From positions 1 to 56,611 of the forward strand of contig JAJDBQ010000064.1 in assembly GCA_029261255.1 (NCBI GenBank): 56,611 nt of DNA, given 5' to 3'. Source of the DNA: Nitrospirales bacterium. Lineage in GTDB: Bacteria; Nitrospirota; Nitrospiria; Nitrospirales; UBA8639. Position numbers and translations under genes: made by a program. The notes beneath the pieces are model-generated. The model was given only the letters and a program-made list of their open reading frames with translations, did not search any database and was not told the origin of the DNA. Shown here one piece after another: positions 9,071 through 17,505 of the stretch. How positions within the stretch are numbered: position 1 is the first letter of the stretch; the number at the start of each line of letters is the position of its first letter.

Positions 9071-9258
9071 ATGACACCCAAACCCATCAGCTACCAACGC
9101 CATCGATTCCCTTCTGAAATTATCAGCCATGCGGTGTGGCTCTACCATCGCTTCTGCCTCAGTTTCCGTGAAGTAGAAGAACTCCTCGCCGAACGCGGCA
9201 TCATCGTCACCTACGAATCGATACGACGCTGGTGCCTGAAATTTGGTCCGGCCTATGT
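9071..9258 (+). pseudogene. 5' fragment of an IS6-family transposase gene
   Basis: The peptide (ISYQRHRFPSEIISHAVWLY, then REVEELLAERGIIVTYESIRRWCLKFGPAY) is the N-terminal helix-turn-helix part of an IS6-type transposase, different from the intact copy at 11888. Family similarity stops at about base 9258, exactly where a Tn3-type terminal repeat begins. The open frame runs on to 9328, but that tail is Tn3 sequence. The DDE catalytic domain is absent. Confidence 0.75.
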
Positions 9259-9296
9259 GGGGTCTGTTCACGGAAACGGGCGAAAAGTCCCACGCC
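9259..9296. repeat. Tn3-family terminal inverted repeat
   Basis: The sequence begins GGGGTCTGTTCACGG and contains a GAAAAGTC block, the pattern of 38-bp Tn3-family ends. It lies just beyond the stop codon of the Tn3-type transposase (minus strand), as expected for the outer end next to tnpA. It interrupts an IS6-type transposase gene, marking the insertion point. Confidence 0.65.
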
Positions 9297-9324
9297 ACGG
9301 GAAAACACCCAATCATTCAATCAG

Positions 9325-10144
9325 TTAACGAATAATTGCTGAGAGAGTGGCCTCTTGCTCCTTCAGCCAAGAGGCCGGCAAGATACCCACAGAGTCTTCC
9401 AACCGTTGATCGGAAAAATCATATTCCCCCAACAAATTAATGTGCTGCCACGCAATCGGCGATCCATGCCGAATGGCCTCAAGTAAGCGAGCCTGCTGCG
9501 TCGCATTGGGGGCTTGCAAGAGACGCTTGGAGAGATACACGTAATTCCAACAGATCACGGCATTTTTCACGAGCCGCTTACACCCTTCTTCGACTTCCTG
9601 CGTCTCCTTCTCCACATTCAGAAATTCGCGGGGATGGCTCACCGACAGGGCTCGAGCCAATCGATGCGATTGTTCCACTTTATTCAGTTGTTGGGTAATG
9701 TGCTGGCGCAATTCCACATCATCGAGATAGCGGAGGAGAAAGTGACTTTTGAGGATTTGGCCAAAGGCTTTTAAGGCGCGATAGAGGCCATGTTGCGAGG
9801 AATAGGAATTGAGCCGACGAAAGAGGGCGGAAGGCGTCGCCACGTGTAATTTCAGCGAGGCAATCAACCGCAGGATGTCCTCCCAGTGCTGCAGAATCAG
9901 TGCGGTGTTAATCGTGCCTGAGGGTTTTGCGAGGAAGCTGGCATAGGCCTCATGCTGGCGGAAGCCCTTAAACGCATAGAGCTGTTGGCGGTGAAAGTTT
10001 TTGATACGCGGGGCGAATGAGAATCCCAATAAGTGCATCACGCCGAAGACAAATTCACTATACCCATGGGTGTCGGTGGAGTGCATGGTACTGGATTGCC
10101 CTTCTTGATGAAGCAACCCATCGAGGACATAGGTGCTTTCACGT
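9325..10144 (-). pseudogene. Tn3-family transposase, 3' part only
   Basis: About 270 residues of the C-terminal DDE domain of a Tn3-family transposase (normally near 1000 residues). Signatures include STYVLDGLLHQEG, MHSTDTHGYSEFVFG, LLGFSFAPRIKNF and the C-terminal INLLGEYDFSD. The frame is open up to base 10144 and is then cut by the inverted repeat of the 151-bp IS6-type element. No remaining 5' part exists beyond that element, so an adjacent deletion occurred. It is non-functional. Confidence 0.85.
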
Positions 10145-10295
10145 GGTTCTGTCGCAAATAGCGTTTTTGAAGGTATTGAAAGGTTTAATCTGCTTATTTT
10201 GCAAACAGGAATTGTCCATTTTATTGGGATTTTCTAATCTTGGGTGGGATGAAAACCCAGAAGATTGTTCACCATTTCGCTATTTGCGACAGAAC
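10145..10295. mobile_element. MITE with IS6-type inverted repeats
   Basis: A 151-bp non-coding element bounded by a perfect 19-bp inverted repeat, GGTTCTGTCGCAAATAGCG at 10145-10163 and its complement at 10277-10295. The outer 14 bases follow the IS6/IS26 pattern and match the end of the intact IS at 11829 (GGTTCTGTCGCAAA). It is probably an internally deleted IS6-type derivative mobilised in trans. The left end cuts the Tn3 transposase frame; no 8-bp target duplication is visible (TTTCACGT against ATCCATCT). Confidence 0.75.
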
Positions 10296-10524
10296 CATCC
10301 ATCTTCCCCTCTCCATCATTTCTGTGACCTGTGGTAGCCATCCACCTTTATTTCTAAACCCCTCACCAAATATTCAAACCCCCGCCCACTAACAAACCTG
10401 CATGAACAATAATTTCTGTACTTTATTCAATGAGTTGAGTAGCATGGCCAAAGACTTAGAAGACAAAGAGGAATCGAAGTAATTCTAAACCCTGAATACA
10501 ACCAAACCATCCCTCAACAGGCCC

Positions 10525-11828
10525 ATGCCAATACCTGAGAATCCATTTTTCGAACGCCCTATACTGAACTCGCCCTATGAATACCCGAAGCGATATTGGG
10601 AGCTAGACCCAAGCGGCCAACCCACACAACAAATCATCGAAACCCGCCGCCGTGCGGAGTTCATCACGCCGATTCCAAAGCCTCGAAAGCGTAAAGATAA
10701 AGGCATACAGCAAAAGATCGTCTTTGATGAAGGCGAAGGGCTATCCACGCAGGAACAACAATACGATCATACCGCGATCATTAACGCCGTTCGCCAGCAG
10801 GTGGACCAATGGCGAACCCGACCTAACCCAAACGACTGGCAGGTCACACCCGAAACGGCTCGGCTTCTTCAGCATTGGCGCCATCACAAGTTCAGCAGCA
10901 TCCGGCCCTTCTTCTGTCAGGTTGAAGCGGTCGAGACCGCCATCTGGCTAACCGAAGTCGCCCCGAACGCGGGCAAGCCCGGAAAACACCTCCTGGAACA
11001 TCTGGCCAATGCTAACCACGACGCTAACCCGCAACTCATGCGCTTGGCCCTCAAATTGGCCACCGGTGCGGGCAAGACAACCGTAATGGCGATGATCATC
11101 GCGTGGCAGACGATCAATGCCGTGCGCCGGTCCCAAAGCCAAAAGTTCACCCGTGGCTTTCTGATCGTAGCACCCGGCCTAACCATCAAGGACCGCCTGC
11201 GCGTGCTCCAGCCCCATGACCCTGACAGCTATTACGCCAGCCGTGAATTAGTACCCGCCGACATGTTGGAGGAGGTCAAACGAGCCAAAATCGTCATCAC
11301 CAACTACCATGCGTTCAAACTCCGAGAGCGCATCGAACTGTCCAAAGGCGGGCGTTCACTCTTGCAAGGACGCGGCGAAGAACTCAACACCCTTGAAACC
11401 GATGGGCAGATGCTCCAGCGGGTCATGCCGGATCTCATGGGCTTAAAGAACATCTTGGTGCTCAACGACGAAGCGCATCATTGTTACCGGGAAAAGCCGA
11501 AACCAGAAGATGAAGAGTTAAAAGGGGACGACAAGAAAGAAGCGGAAAAAAACAACGAGGCCGCTCGTCTTTGGATAACAGGCCTCGAAACAGTCAACAG
11601 GAAACTTAATGTCGCGCGCGTCATTGACCTATCAGCCACGCCATTTTTCTTGCAAGGGTCTGGCTATGCCGAGGGCACCCTCTTTCCCTGGACAATGAGT
11701 GACTTCTCGCTGATGGATGCGATTGAGTCCGGGATCGTGAAATTGCCGCGCGTGCCGGTGGCAGACAATATCCAAGGGGGCGAGATGCCGATGTTCCGCA
11801 ACCTGTGGGAACACATCCGAGCGAAGAT
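10525..11828 (+). pseudogene. Type III restriction-like DEAD/DEAH helicase, truncated by IS6
   Basis: N-terminal portion (about 435 residues) of a superfamily-2 helicase resembling the Res subunit of type III restriction enzymes and BPTD_3080-type restriction proteins. Visible motifs are the Walker A (LKLATGAGKTTVMAMI), a motif Ia region (GFLIVAPGLTIKDRL), the DEAH-type Walker B (VLNDEAHH) and motif III (VIDLSATPF). The native frame ends where the IS6-family element starts; the last residues (VLSQTQAIC) are IS-encoded and the stop is at 11859. The second RecA domain and any nuclease domain are missing, so restriction is presumably lost. No methyltransferase gene is nearby. Confidence 0.8.
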
Positions 11829-12624
11829 GGTTCTGTCGCAAACTCAGGCAATCTGCTAGGCTGCGGATTTTCACACAGGGAAACACCATGACGATACTCT
11901 CCTTTTCCGGACGACATTTCCACCAAGACATGATCCTCCAGAGTGTCCGATGGTATCTGGCCTACTCGCTGAGTTATCGAGATATTGAAGAATTGATGGC
12001 CGAACGTGGATTTGCGGTTGATCACTCCACGATCAATCGCTGGGTGCTTCAGTATTCGCCACAACTGGACGCGGCCTTTCGACAGAAGAAGAAACGTGTC
12101 GGCACCCGTTGGCGAATGGACGAGACCTACATCAAAGTGAAGGGCCAGTGGACCTACTATTATCGCGCCGTCGATAAACAAGGCCAGACGATCGACTTTC
12201 TTCTTTCTACGACACGCGATCGGCAAGCCGCCCGGCGGTTTTTCAAGAAAGCCATCACGCACAATAGGAAACCGAGCCTCGTGAATATTGACCAGAGTGG
12301 CGCGAACACCGCTGGGCTCAAACAGGTCAACCGAGACAACAACACGCGGATTAAGATCAGGCAGTGCAAATATTTAAACAACATTGTTGAGCAAGATCAT
12401 CGACGCATTAAACGACTGACACGTCCCATGCTGGGCTTCCAGACCTTTGACGCGGCTCAACGAACGCTAGCAGGTATTGAAGTGATGGCCATGATCAAGA
12501 AGGGGCAGATGAAAACCCAAGCGGACCAGGAGCAGACGTCTGCCCAAATGTTTTATTCGCTGGCGGCGTAGTCAAATGGGTTGACGGGTTTTTGTTCGTC
12601 TCCAACTCCTGTTTGCGACAGAAC
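11829..12624 (+). mobile_element. IS6-family insertion sequence, intact
   Basis: An approximately 796-bp element with one transposase gene. The ends are GTTCTGTCGCAAAC at 11830-11843 and the exact complement at 12611-12624. Flanking 8-mers (GCGAAGAT and GGATTTAC) do not match, so the two flanks were not one target site. Left is a truncated helicase gene and right a truncated ORF6N gene, which fits the replicative deletion or cointegrate activity of this family. Confidence 0.85.
11888..12571 (+). CDS. IS6-family transposase
   Basis: A complete 227-residue DDE transposase, normal for IS6. An N-terminal helix-turn-helix is followed by the catalytic domain. The first aspartate lies in WRMDETYIKVKGQW, the second in LVNIDQSGANT and the glutamate in NNIVEQDHRRIKRL. 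The C-terminus (AMIKKGQMKTQADQEQTSAQM) matches the fragment at 712-805. All catalytic residues are present, so it is probably functional and could act on the MITE at 10145. Confidence 0.9.
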   Translation: MTILSFSGRHFHQDMILQSVRWYLAYSLSYRDIEELMAERGFAVDHSTINRWVLQYSPQLDAAFRQKKKRVGTRWRMDETYIKVKGQWTYYYRAVDKQGQTIDFLLSTTRDRQAARRFFKKAITHNRKPSLVNIDQSGANTAGLKQVNRDNNTRIKIRQCKYLNNIVEQDHRRIKRLTRPMLGFQTFDAAQRTLAGIEVMAMIKKGQMKTQADQEQTSAQMFYSLAA

Positions 12625-13088
12625 GGATTTACCTGATCCGTGGGGAAAAGGTGCTGCTTGATTATGATCTAGCAGAGTTGTACGGGGTTCAGACTAAAGC
12701 TCTCAATCAAGCGGTTACCCGCAATGGCGAGCGGTTCCCCGATGATTTTCTGTATCGCCTTACTCCTGAAGAAACCCAAGCTCTTAACCGGTCACAATTT
12801 GTGACAGGTTCACAAAAGCATAGAGACCCGCGCTTTGCACCAAGGGCCTTCACCCAAGAAGGCGTGGCGATGCTGTCGAGTGTGTTGCGGTCAAAGCGGG
12901 CGATTCAGATCAACATCGCAATCATGCGGACGTTTGTCCGTATGCGTGAAATGTTGGCGACTCACAAGGACTTAGCTCGGAAGGTGGAAAAGCACGATAA
13001 AGAGATTGCGGCCCTCTATGAATATCTCCAAAAACTCTTAGAACCGCCGTCCTCCTCAAAGCGTAAGATTGGGTACCTTCAAAAGTAA
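12625..13088 (+). pseudogene. ORF6N-domain protein, 5' end removed by IS6
   Basis: An ORF6N (KilA-N related) DNA-binding domain protein, often found on phages and near restriction genes. The sequence from the IS boundary reads IYLIRGEKVLLDYDLAELYG and VTRNGERFPDDFLYRLT, then FTQEGVAMLSSVLRSKRAI and a coiled-coil-like C-terminus (LARKVEKHDKEIAALYEYLQ). The normal first dozen or so residues are missing because the frame enters from inside the IS end. A GTG at 12651 could give a shortened protein of 145 residues. Function unknown. Confidence 0.65.
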
Positions 13089-13772
13089 CGATCGCTACCC
13101 GTCTTCTTTCCCTCAATTAAATAGTCTGGCCAATGACTCGATCTTCGTCAATCCTTTGGCGGTCAATGAGCTATCGTCTATCCACTTGTTGCAACGTGCA
13201 GTGTTCAATCTGAACCACCTCGCCGACTCAAGCCCAATCGTGGTGATGGTGTGCATGAGTCCCTCCTGTGCATGAAGTGTGGTTGCGGAAAGTATACCGC
13301 CACAGCCCTCAAACAGGAGCGTCCATACCATTAACTTAACAAAAATTAGAGTATGGGTAAAATTTCGAACTCGCTGATTCTCGCAGATCGACCTCAAAGC
13401 TTTAGCGCCCTCTTCTGATTTGTCTCGCCCCACTCCGATTCCAAATTCTCCACCCTAAGAGAAACGCATTCATCAGGGAAAAGCCACCAGATGGCCGGCT
13501 GAAAATCTATGACGGCCAAGCTGCCTGAGCTTTTTTGACCATACAGGCAAAATCGAGAATATGATTAGTAGGAATTGTATAGATGCGCAAATTCGTGAGG
13601 TAACAATACTGAACGACAACTAACGAAAGGGAGAGACCAACTGATTTGGAATCTGATTGAAAAGGGCTCTCCACAAACCAGCTTCGAATCCCTGCAGCAT
13701 GAATTGACGGCAGCGTATATCTTTGGAGCCCAAAGCCCTCCCTTCAACGACTTTCCGAAATACGCCCTCAAA
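13089..13772. other. Intergenic region, possible small secreted-protein ORF on minus strand
   Basis: A minus-strand frame at 13113-13433 contains a signal-peptide-like stretch (LMVWTLLFEGCGGILSATTL, then HAQEG) and a polar 40-residue tail. I see no ribosome binding site and do not recognise it, so I leave it as a possibility. Nothing else stands out before the porin promoter. Confidence 0.3.
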
Positions 13773-13826
13773 TTTACGACCATTTGACCTGTTCTTAACA
13801 TGGTCGTAACACTTCTCCGCTACTAT
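13773..13826 (+). promoter_or_regulatory. Pho box and -10 of the porin gene
   Basis: Four half-sites at exact 11-bp steps: TTTAC (13773), TTGAC (13784), TTAAC (13795) and GTAAC (13806). Exactly 10 bases later comes the -10 TACTAT (13821-13826). The same geometry occurs at five other promoters in this window. In enterobacteria PhoB binds 11-bp-spaced direct repeats that replace the -35 and end 10 bp before the -10, so PhoB activation is inferred. Confidence 0.75.
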
Positions 13827-13902
13827 CTCCTCCAACAACGATGAAACGTGTTCTGTCACATTCAACCCATACATTCTTATTCAACTAGGGGAGGTAGTAT
13901 TC

Positions 13903-15255
13903 ATGAAGATTGTTCAATTAGTTGGTGCGCTCGTATGTTTGGGCTTCCTATTACCGGGCAATGCCTTGGCCGGGGACACACTTTCCGATGTGCTCAAAGA
14001 AAAGGGGATGATTAACAAAGAAGACTGGATTCGTATCCAAGCAGCAAAAGAAAAAGAGGAAGCCGAAACCTCGTCCAAGAAAGGCAACGCGTCTGACGTC
14101 AAAGTGGGTTGGGGGAAAAAGGGCTTCACGCTTGAATCAGGTGATGGGTTGTTCAAGACTTCTATTCAATGGAGATTTCAAGGACGATATACCTATTCCG
14201 AACGATCGGATCCCCGCCGTATCGGTGATTTTAATGACAATGCAGAAAGCACCTTTGAACTCCGACGCGTTCGCATGAAAGTGGGAGGACATGGCTATCG
14301 ACCTTGGATTAAATACTACTTTGAAGTGGACTGGCAGCCCACACGTTCAGCTGGCACAAGTGGCTCAGATACACGGTTGATTGATTGGCGAATTATGCTA
14401 GAAAAATATAAATGGCTACAACTCCGAATTGGACAATGGAAGATCAACTACAATCGTGAACGTGTTGACTCCTCAGGGAAACAAACCTTTGTTGAACGTT
14501 CCATTGTCAATCGCGAATTTACCATTGATCGTCAGGTAGGCGCGATGGTCTATGGCCACCTCGCGCCAGGTACGTTTGCTGATGCCAGGTATTATGCGGG
14601 TGTATGGACAGGATCAGGCCGAGGCGAAGCCAATGATGATGACAATATGATGTGGATGGGAAGATTACAGTGGAATTTTTTAGGTCGTGACTTGAAATGG
14701 ACACAGAGCGATATTAAATACCACAAACAACCGGCTGCAAGCGTCGCGTTTGGGGCCTATACGGCTATTGGGAAATGTACGCGCTGGTCGTCCAGTGGAT
14801 GCGGAAGCTTAGATGGATTCACGTCGGATAGCTCGGCCTCCGATGGACAATATAAGGTTGAAGGCATGATGGAAGAATTCGCCATGAAATGGCGAGGGCT
14901 GGCGATTCAACATGAATATCATTGGAAACAGATTAAAGATTCCAAAATAGCTGAAGGGGCGCCTGGACGAAAAACCAACCTGATGGGAAGTTACTCTCAA
15001 GTGAGCTATTTCCCTCATTACCTCATCCCGGCAGTTCCCAAACCTTTAGAAGTGGCATTCCGCTATGCCTTTGTGGACCCCAACGTTTCGATCAAAAATG
15101 ATAAACGTCAAGAATTCACGGGTGGCATAAACTGGTTCTTTGCAGGACACAGAAATAAACTGACCCTTGATGCCTCGCATTTAACCTTAGACAGACCAGT
15201 GGGAAGCAATCAACACGAACAGCGTGTTCGCTTACAGTGGGATGTCTCATTCTAA
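13903..15255 (+). CDS. Phosphate-selective porin, OprP/OprO family
   Basis: Outer-membrane porin of about 450 residues expected to admit phosphate or polyphosphate. A signal peptide (VQLVGALVCLGFLLPGNALA) is followed by a short coiled segment (DVLKEKGMINKEDWIRIQAA) and a barrel with the family pattern FELRRVRMKVGGHGYRPWIK and the PWIKYYFEVDW strand. The last residue is F, as for outer-membrane barrels. The ribosome binding site GGGGAGG lies about ten bases before the ATG. A Pho box precedes it and a strong terminator follows, so it is a single-gene transcript of the phosphate regulon. Confidence 0.88.
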   Translation: MKIVQLVGALVCLGFLLPGNALAGDTLSDVLKEKGMINKEDWIRIQAAKEKEEAETSSKKGNASDVKVGWGKKGFTLESGDGLFKTSIQWRFQGRYTYSERSDPRRIGDFNDNAESTFELRRVRMKVGGHGYRPWIKYYFEVDWQPTRSAGTSGSDTRLIDWRIMLEKYKWLQLRIGQWKINYNRERVDSSGKQTFVERSIVNREFTIDRQVGAMVYGHLAPGTFADARYYAGVWTGSGRGEANDDDNMMWMGRLQWNFLGRDLKWTQSDIKYHKQPAASVAFGAYTAIGKCTRWSSSGCGSLDGFTSDSSASDGQYKVEGMMEEFAMKWRGLAIQHEYHWKQIKDSKIAEGAPGRKTNLMGSYSQVSYFPHYLIPAVPKPLEVAFRYAFVDPNVSIKNDKRQEFTGGINWFFAGHRNKLTLDASHLTLDRPVGSNQHEQRVRLQWDVSF

Positions 15256-15311
15256 ATTGTAAGATTCAACTGCAGCCGGGACGTTAGGCTCTCCTCCTGT
15301 CGTCCCACAAA

Positions 15312-15348
15312 AAGTCCATCCGAGCCACCCCCTCGGATGGGCTTTTTA
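15312..15348 (+). terminator. Rho-independent terminator of the porin gene
   Basis: A 13-bp stem (AAGTCCATCCGAG with CTCGGATGGGCTT, one G-T wobble) around a short CCACCC loop, followed by TTTTT. Confidence 0.85.
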
Positions 15349-15429
15349 CTACCAAGCTCATGCGCCTCCAAGAAAGACCACTCCTTCTAATCATGCGAGA
15401 TCAGTACACTCCCCACTAATCCTACATTG

Positions 15430-15647
15430 GGGGTGTTGAATAATGAGGATAGCAAGCGGCAAATAGACCCAAGAACGTGTTGAATATCAGCGGATTCGGG
15501 TCGGTTCAAAATAGTCCGTCCAGCAAGGCCGCAGCCAAGCTTGGTTTCCCGGAGCGTTCATGATGAATGTGAGCATTTAAAATTGTCGACCTGCCTGCGC
15601 AAAGCCGCTCCGGCGAAGACAGGAAACGCTGCTGGCGGCTTTGTTCA
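15430..15647 (-). repeat. Dispersed intergenic repeat, family A, copy 1
   Basis: Read on the minus strand it starts TTGAACAAAGCCGCCAGC, contains GCGCAGGCAGGTCG and TGCTCAC, and ends with GCTGGACGG and a TTTTGAACC block. These blocks recur in the same order at 54929-55145 and in part at 51842-51960. No gene is encoded. Related repeats starting TTGAAAAAGTCCGCCAGC are, to my knowledge, common in Nitrospira genomes. Confidence 0.6.
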
Positions 15648-15694
15648 ACTAACCCACATTCTTGGCCACTGGGGTCTCTTTGGAAACGTCTAAC

Positions 15695-16339
15695 TTATTG
15701 TGCTTTCAGAGCATCTCGATACCGAATGGCCACCTGCCAGGGTTTACCTTTAAAGCGACTTCCGATTTCGCCTTCAGGTGATTCCACCATATATTTCGGT
15801 GAGGTATAGACTAATCGTCCCGGTTGAGGATCCATTTGGTCCAAAGGGCGATGACGATACGAAGCCTCATATTGCTCATTATCTTGCCAAATAGGAGTCT
15901 TAACAGAAAAATTACTTAAGACAACATGAAGGTTCCCACCAGCGACAAAAAGACCACCAGAGGTTGTCAGTTGCTCGTCTGCACCAATTTCAGCCGTTTC
16001 GAAAAAAGTCACGATTTCCTGATTAGTCGCTCTCTCCAACGCATTCACAAAGTGAGGGGCAAAAAGGCGAATTTCCGTTTCGCTTAGTACTGCATGTTGA
16101 GAGGACGACATCAGTCCACGTTGCACCCGCACACCTTTCAATAGCCAGCTCATCTCGTCCACTGTGAAAGAGACAGGATGATCATACCCTTTCCCGTCAA
16201 AAGCATCCGGCATGGCACGCAAAGCGACCACTCGATTCGGACTATCAAGAATTTTCAGTGTTTGGAACTGCGGGGTACTACACGCCCCAACAAACAGGAG
16301 CAACCCAACCAACATGCCGCCCATCACACATCGCCTCAT
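15695..16339 (-). CDS. Predicted lipoprotein of unknown function
   Basis: A 214-residue protein with a type II signal peptide and lipobox (GMLVGLLLFVGAC, cysteine near residue 20), so it is membrane anchored, probably in the outer membrane. I recognise no domain. Segments such as MSWLLKGVRVQRG and FAPHFVNALERATNQEIVTF suggest a compact globular fold. It is divergent from the CBS/PsiE-like genes, sharing an intergenic region that holds a Pho box oriented the other way, so whether it belongs to the phosphate regulon is uncertain. Confidence 0.7.
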   Translation of the reverse strand: MRRCVMGGMLVGLLLFVGACSTPQFQTLKILDSPNRVVALRAMPDAFDGKGYDHPVSFTVDEMSWLLKGVRVQRGLMSSSQHAVLSETEIRLFAPHFVNALERATNQEIVTFFETAEIGADEQLTTSGGLFVAGGNLHVVLSNFSVKTPIWQDNEQYEASYRHRPLDQMDPQPGRLVYTSPKYMVESPEGEIGSRFKGKPWQVAIRYRDALKAQ

Positions 16340-16434
16340 AGAAACTCTCCTTTCCGACTCGTCATCAATACATTCATTTTGCTTCAGTCAAATACTACCC
16401 AAAATTCACGACCAATTCAGCTTGTTCAAAAAAT

Positions 16435-16488
16435 GTAACAAGAATGACATGTTCTTGTGATTGATTTGTCATATCCAGAGCATAGGAT
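16435..16488 (+). promoter_or_regulatory. Pho box and -10 of the CBS-psiE operon
   Basis: Four half-sites at 11-bp steps: GTAAC (16435), GACAT (16446), GTGAT (16457), GTCAT (16468). The -10 TAGGAT (16483-16488) starts exactly 10 bases after the last one. The same -10 hexamer at the same distance occurs at 18400. Confidence 0.7.
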
Positions 16489-16526
16489 GCACATAAATAA
16501 TAATTATTAAAAGGAGGAACACACGA

Positions 16527-16910
16527 ATGGTACGTGTCGAACAACTCATGACTCGAGAATTGGCGTTCATTGAATCCACACAGGCTGTATCAACTGCAGC
16601 CAACATGATGCGTGTGAAGAAAATTGGCAGTCTCTTGGTGATGCAGGGCTCAGAAGTGATTGGCATCATTACCCAAAGCGACATCGTCCGAAAAGTCGTG
16701 GCCTTTCATCTGCAACCAGAACTCGTGCAAGCGCAACAGATCATGAGTACCCCCATTATCAGCATTGATGAAACCGAATCGATATTTGAAGCCGCAGGTA
16801 TGATGAAAGCCTCAGGTACACGACACCTTGCTGTTGGCAACGAAGAGCAGATACTCGGAATGTTGTCTGTTCGAGATCTCTTATACCCTGTTTCACGAGA
16901 TGAGCTCTAA
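16527..16910 (+). CDS. Tandem CBS-domain protein
   Basis: A 127-residue protein made of two CBS domains, which typically bind adenine nucleotides and regulate a partner. The first covers about residues 5-60 (LMTRELAFIESTQAVSTAAN, then IGSLLVMQGSEVIGIITQSD). The second covers about 70-125 (IMSTPIISIDETESIFEAAG, then TRHLAVGNEEQILGMLSVRD). The ribosome binding site AAGGAGG is well placed. It directly precedes the PsiE-like gene and follows a Pho box, so it may sense energy status for the phosphate response; that role is inference. Confidence 0.85.
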   Translation: MVRVEQLMTRELAFIESTQAVSTAANMMRVKKIGSLLVMQGSEVIGIITQSDIVRKVVAFHLQPELVQAQQIMSTPIISIDETESIFEAAGMMKASGTRHLAVGNEEQILGMLSVRDLLYPVSRDEL

Positions 16911-16911
16911 C

Positions 16912-17406
16912 ATGAAAAATATGGCGTCTCGAATATCACAAAACGTGTTTCAACCATCGTTACCAGATTCACCCTCTTTGCTGAATCAAGTGCTCACAGC
17001 AGATCTGACTCATGTTTGGATGAAAGGAATTAAAGTCGTCCTCAGTCTCCTCATCATCACGATTCTGCTAGGACTGACAGGGGGAGTCTTTCGAATATTT
17101 CTGAACCTCCAAACGCTTTTTAGTCACCCCATAGAACAGGCCATGCGCCACTTGATTGTGGACGCGCTGATTATCTTGGCCATCGTGGAGGTCTTTAAAA
17201 CCACCTTAACCTATTTCTCAGAGGGACGCGTGAAGGTCACGTTTATTGTTGACACGATCTTGGTGGTTATGCTGACCGAAATCATTTCCAAATGGTTTTC
17301 TGGAGCTCCTCCGTCTCAATGGATGACGCTGGGAGGGATACTCCTAACCCTGGGAATCATTCGCATCGTGGCTGTTCAATGGTCCCCGACGAAAACAGAA
17401 GCCTAA
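16912..17406 (+). CDS. PsiE-like phosphate-starvation-inducible membrane protein
   Basis: A membrane protein of about 164 residues with four hydrophobic segments (GIKVVLSLLIITILLGLTGG, then LIVDALIILAIVEVFKTTLT, VTFIVDTILVVMLTEIISKW and LGGILLTLGIIRIVAV), the layout of the PsiE family. The ATG at 16912 is one base past the CBS stop; an ATG at 16900, overlapping that stop, is an alternative. Its molecular role is not established in any organism I know. Location after a Pho box agrees with the family name. Confidence 0.75.
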   Translation: MKNMASRISQNVFQPSLPDSPSLLNQVLTADLTHVWMKGIKVVLSLLIITILLGLTGGVFRIFLNLQTLFSHPIEQAMRHLIVDALIILAIVEVFKTTLTYFSEGRVKVTFIVDTILVVMLTEIISKWFSGAPPSQWMTLGGILLTLGIIRIVAVQWSPTKTEA

Positions 17407-17505
17407 GTCAAAGCGCCTCTTTCTAGGACTTCACCACCACCCAAAAGAAAATTTGTATTCTCTGATGGCCAGGATTCTGAGGATTAACGTTGAGGGAAAA
17501 TTTCT

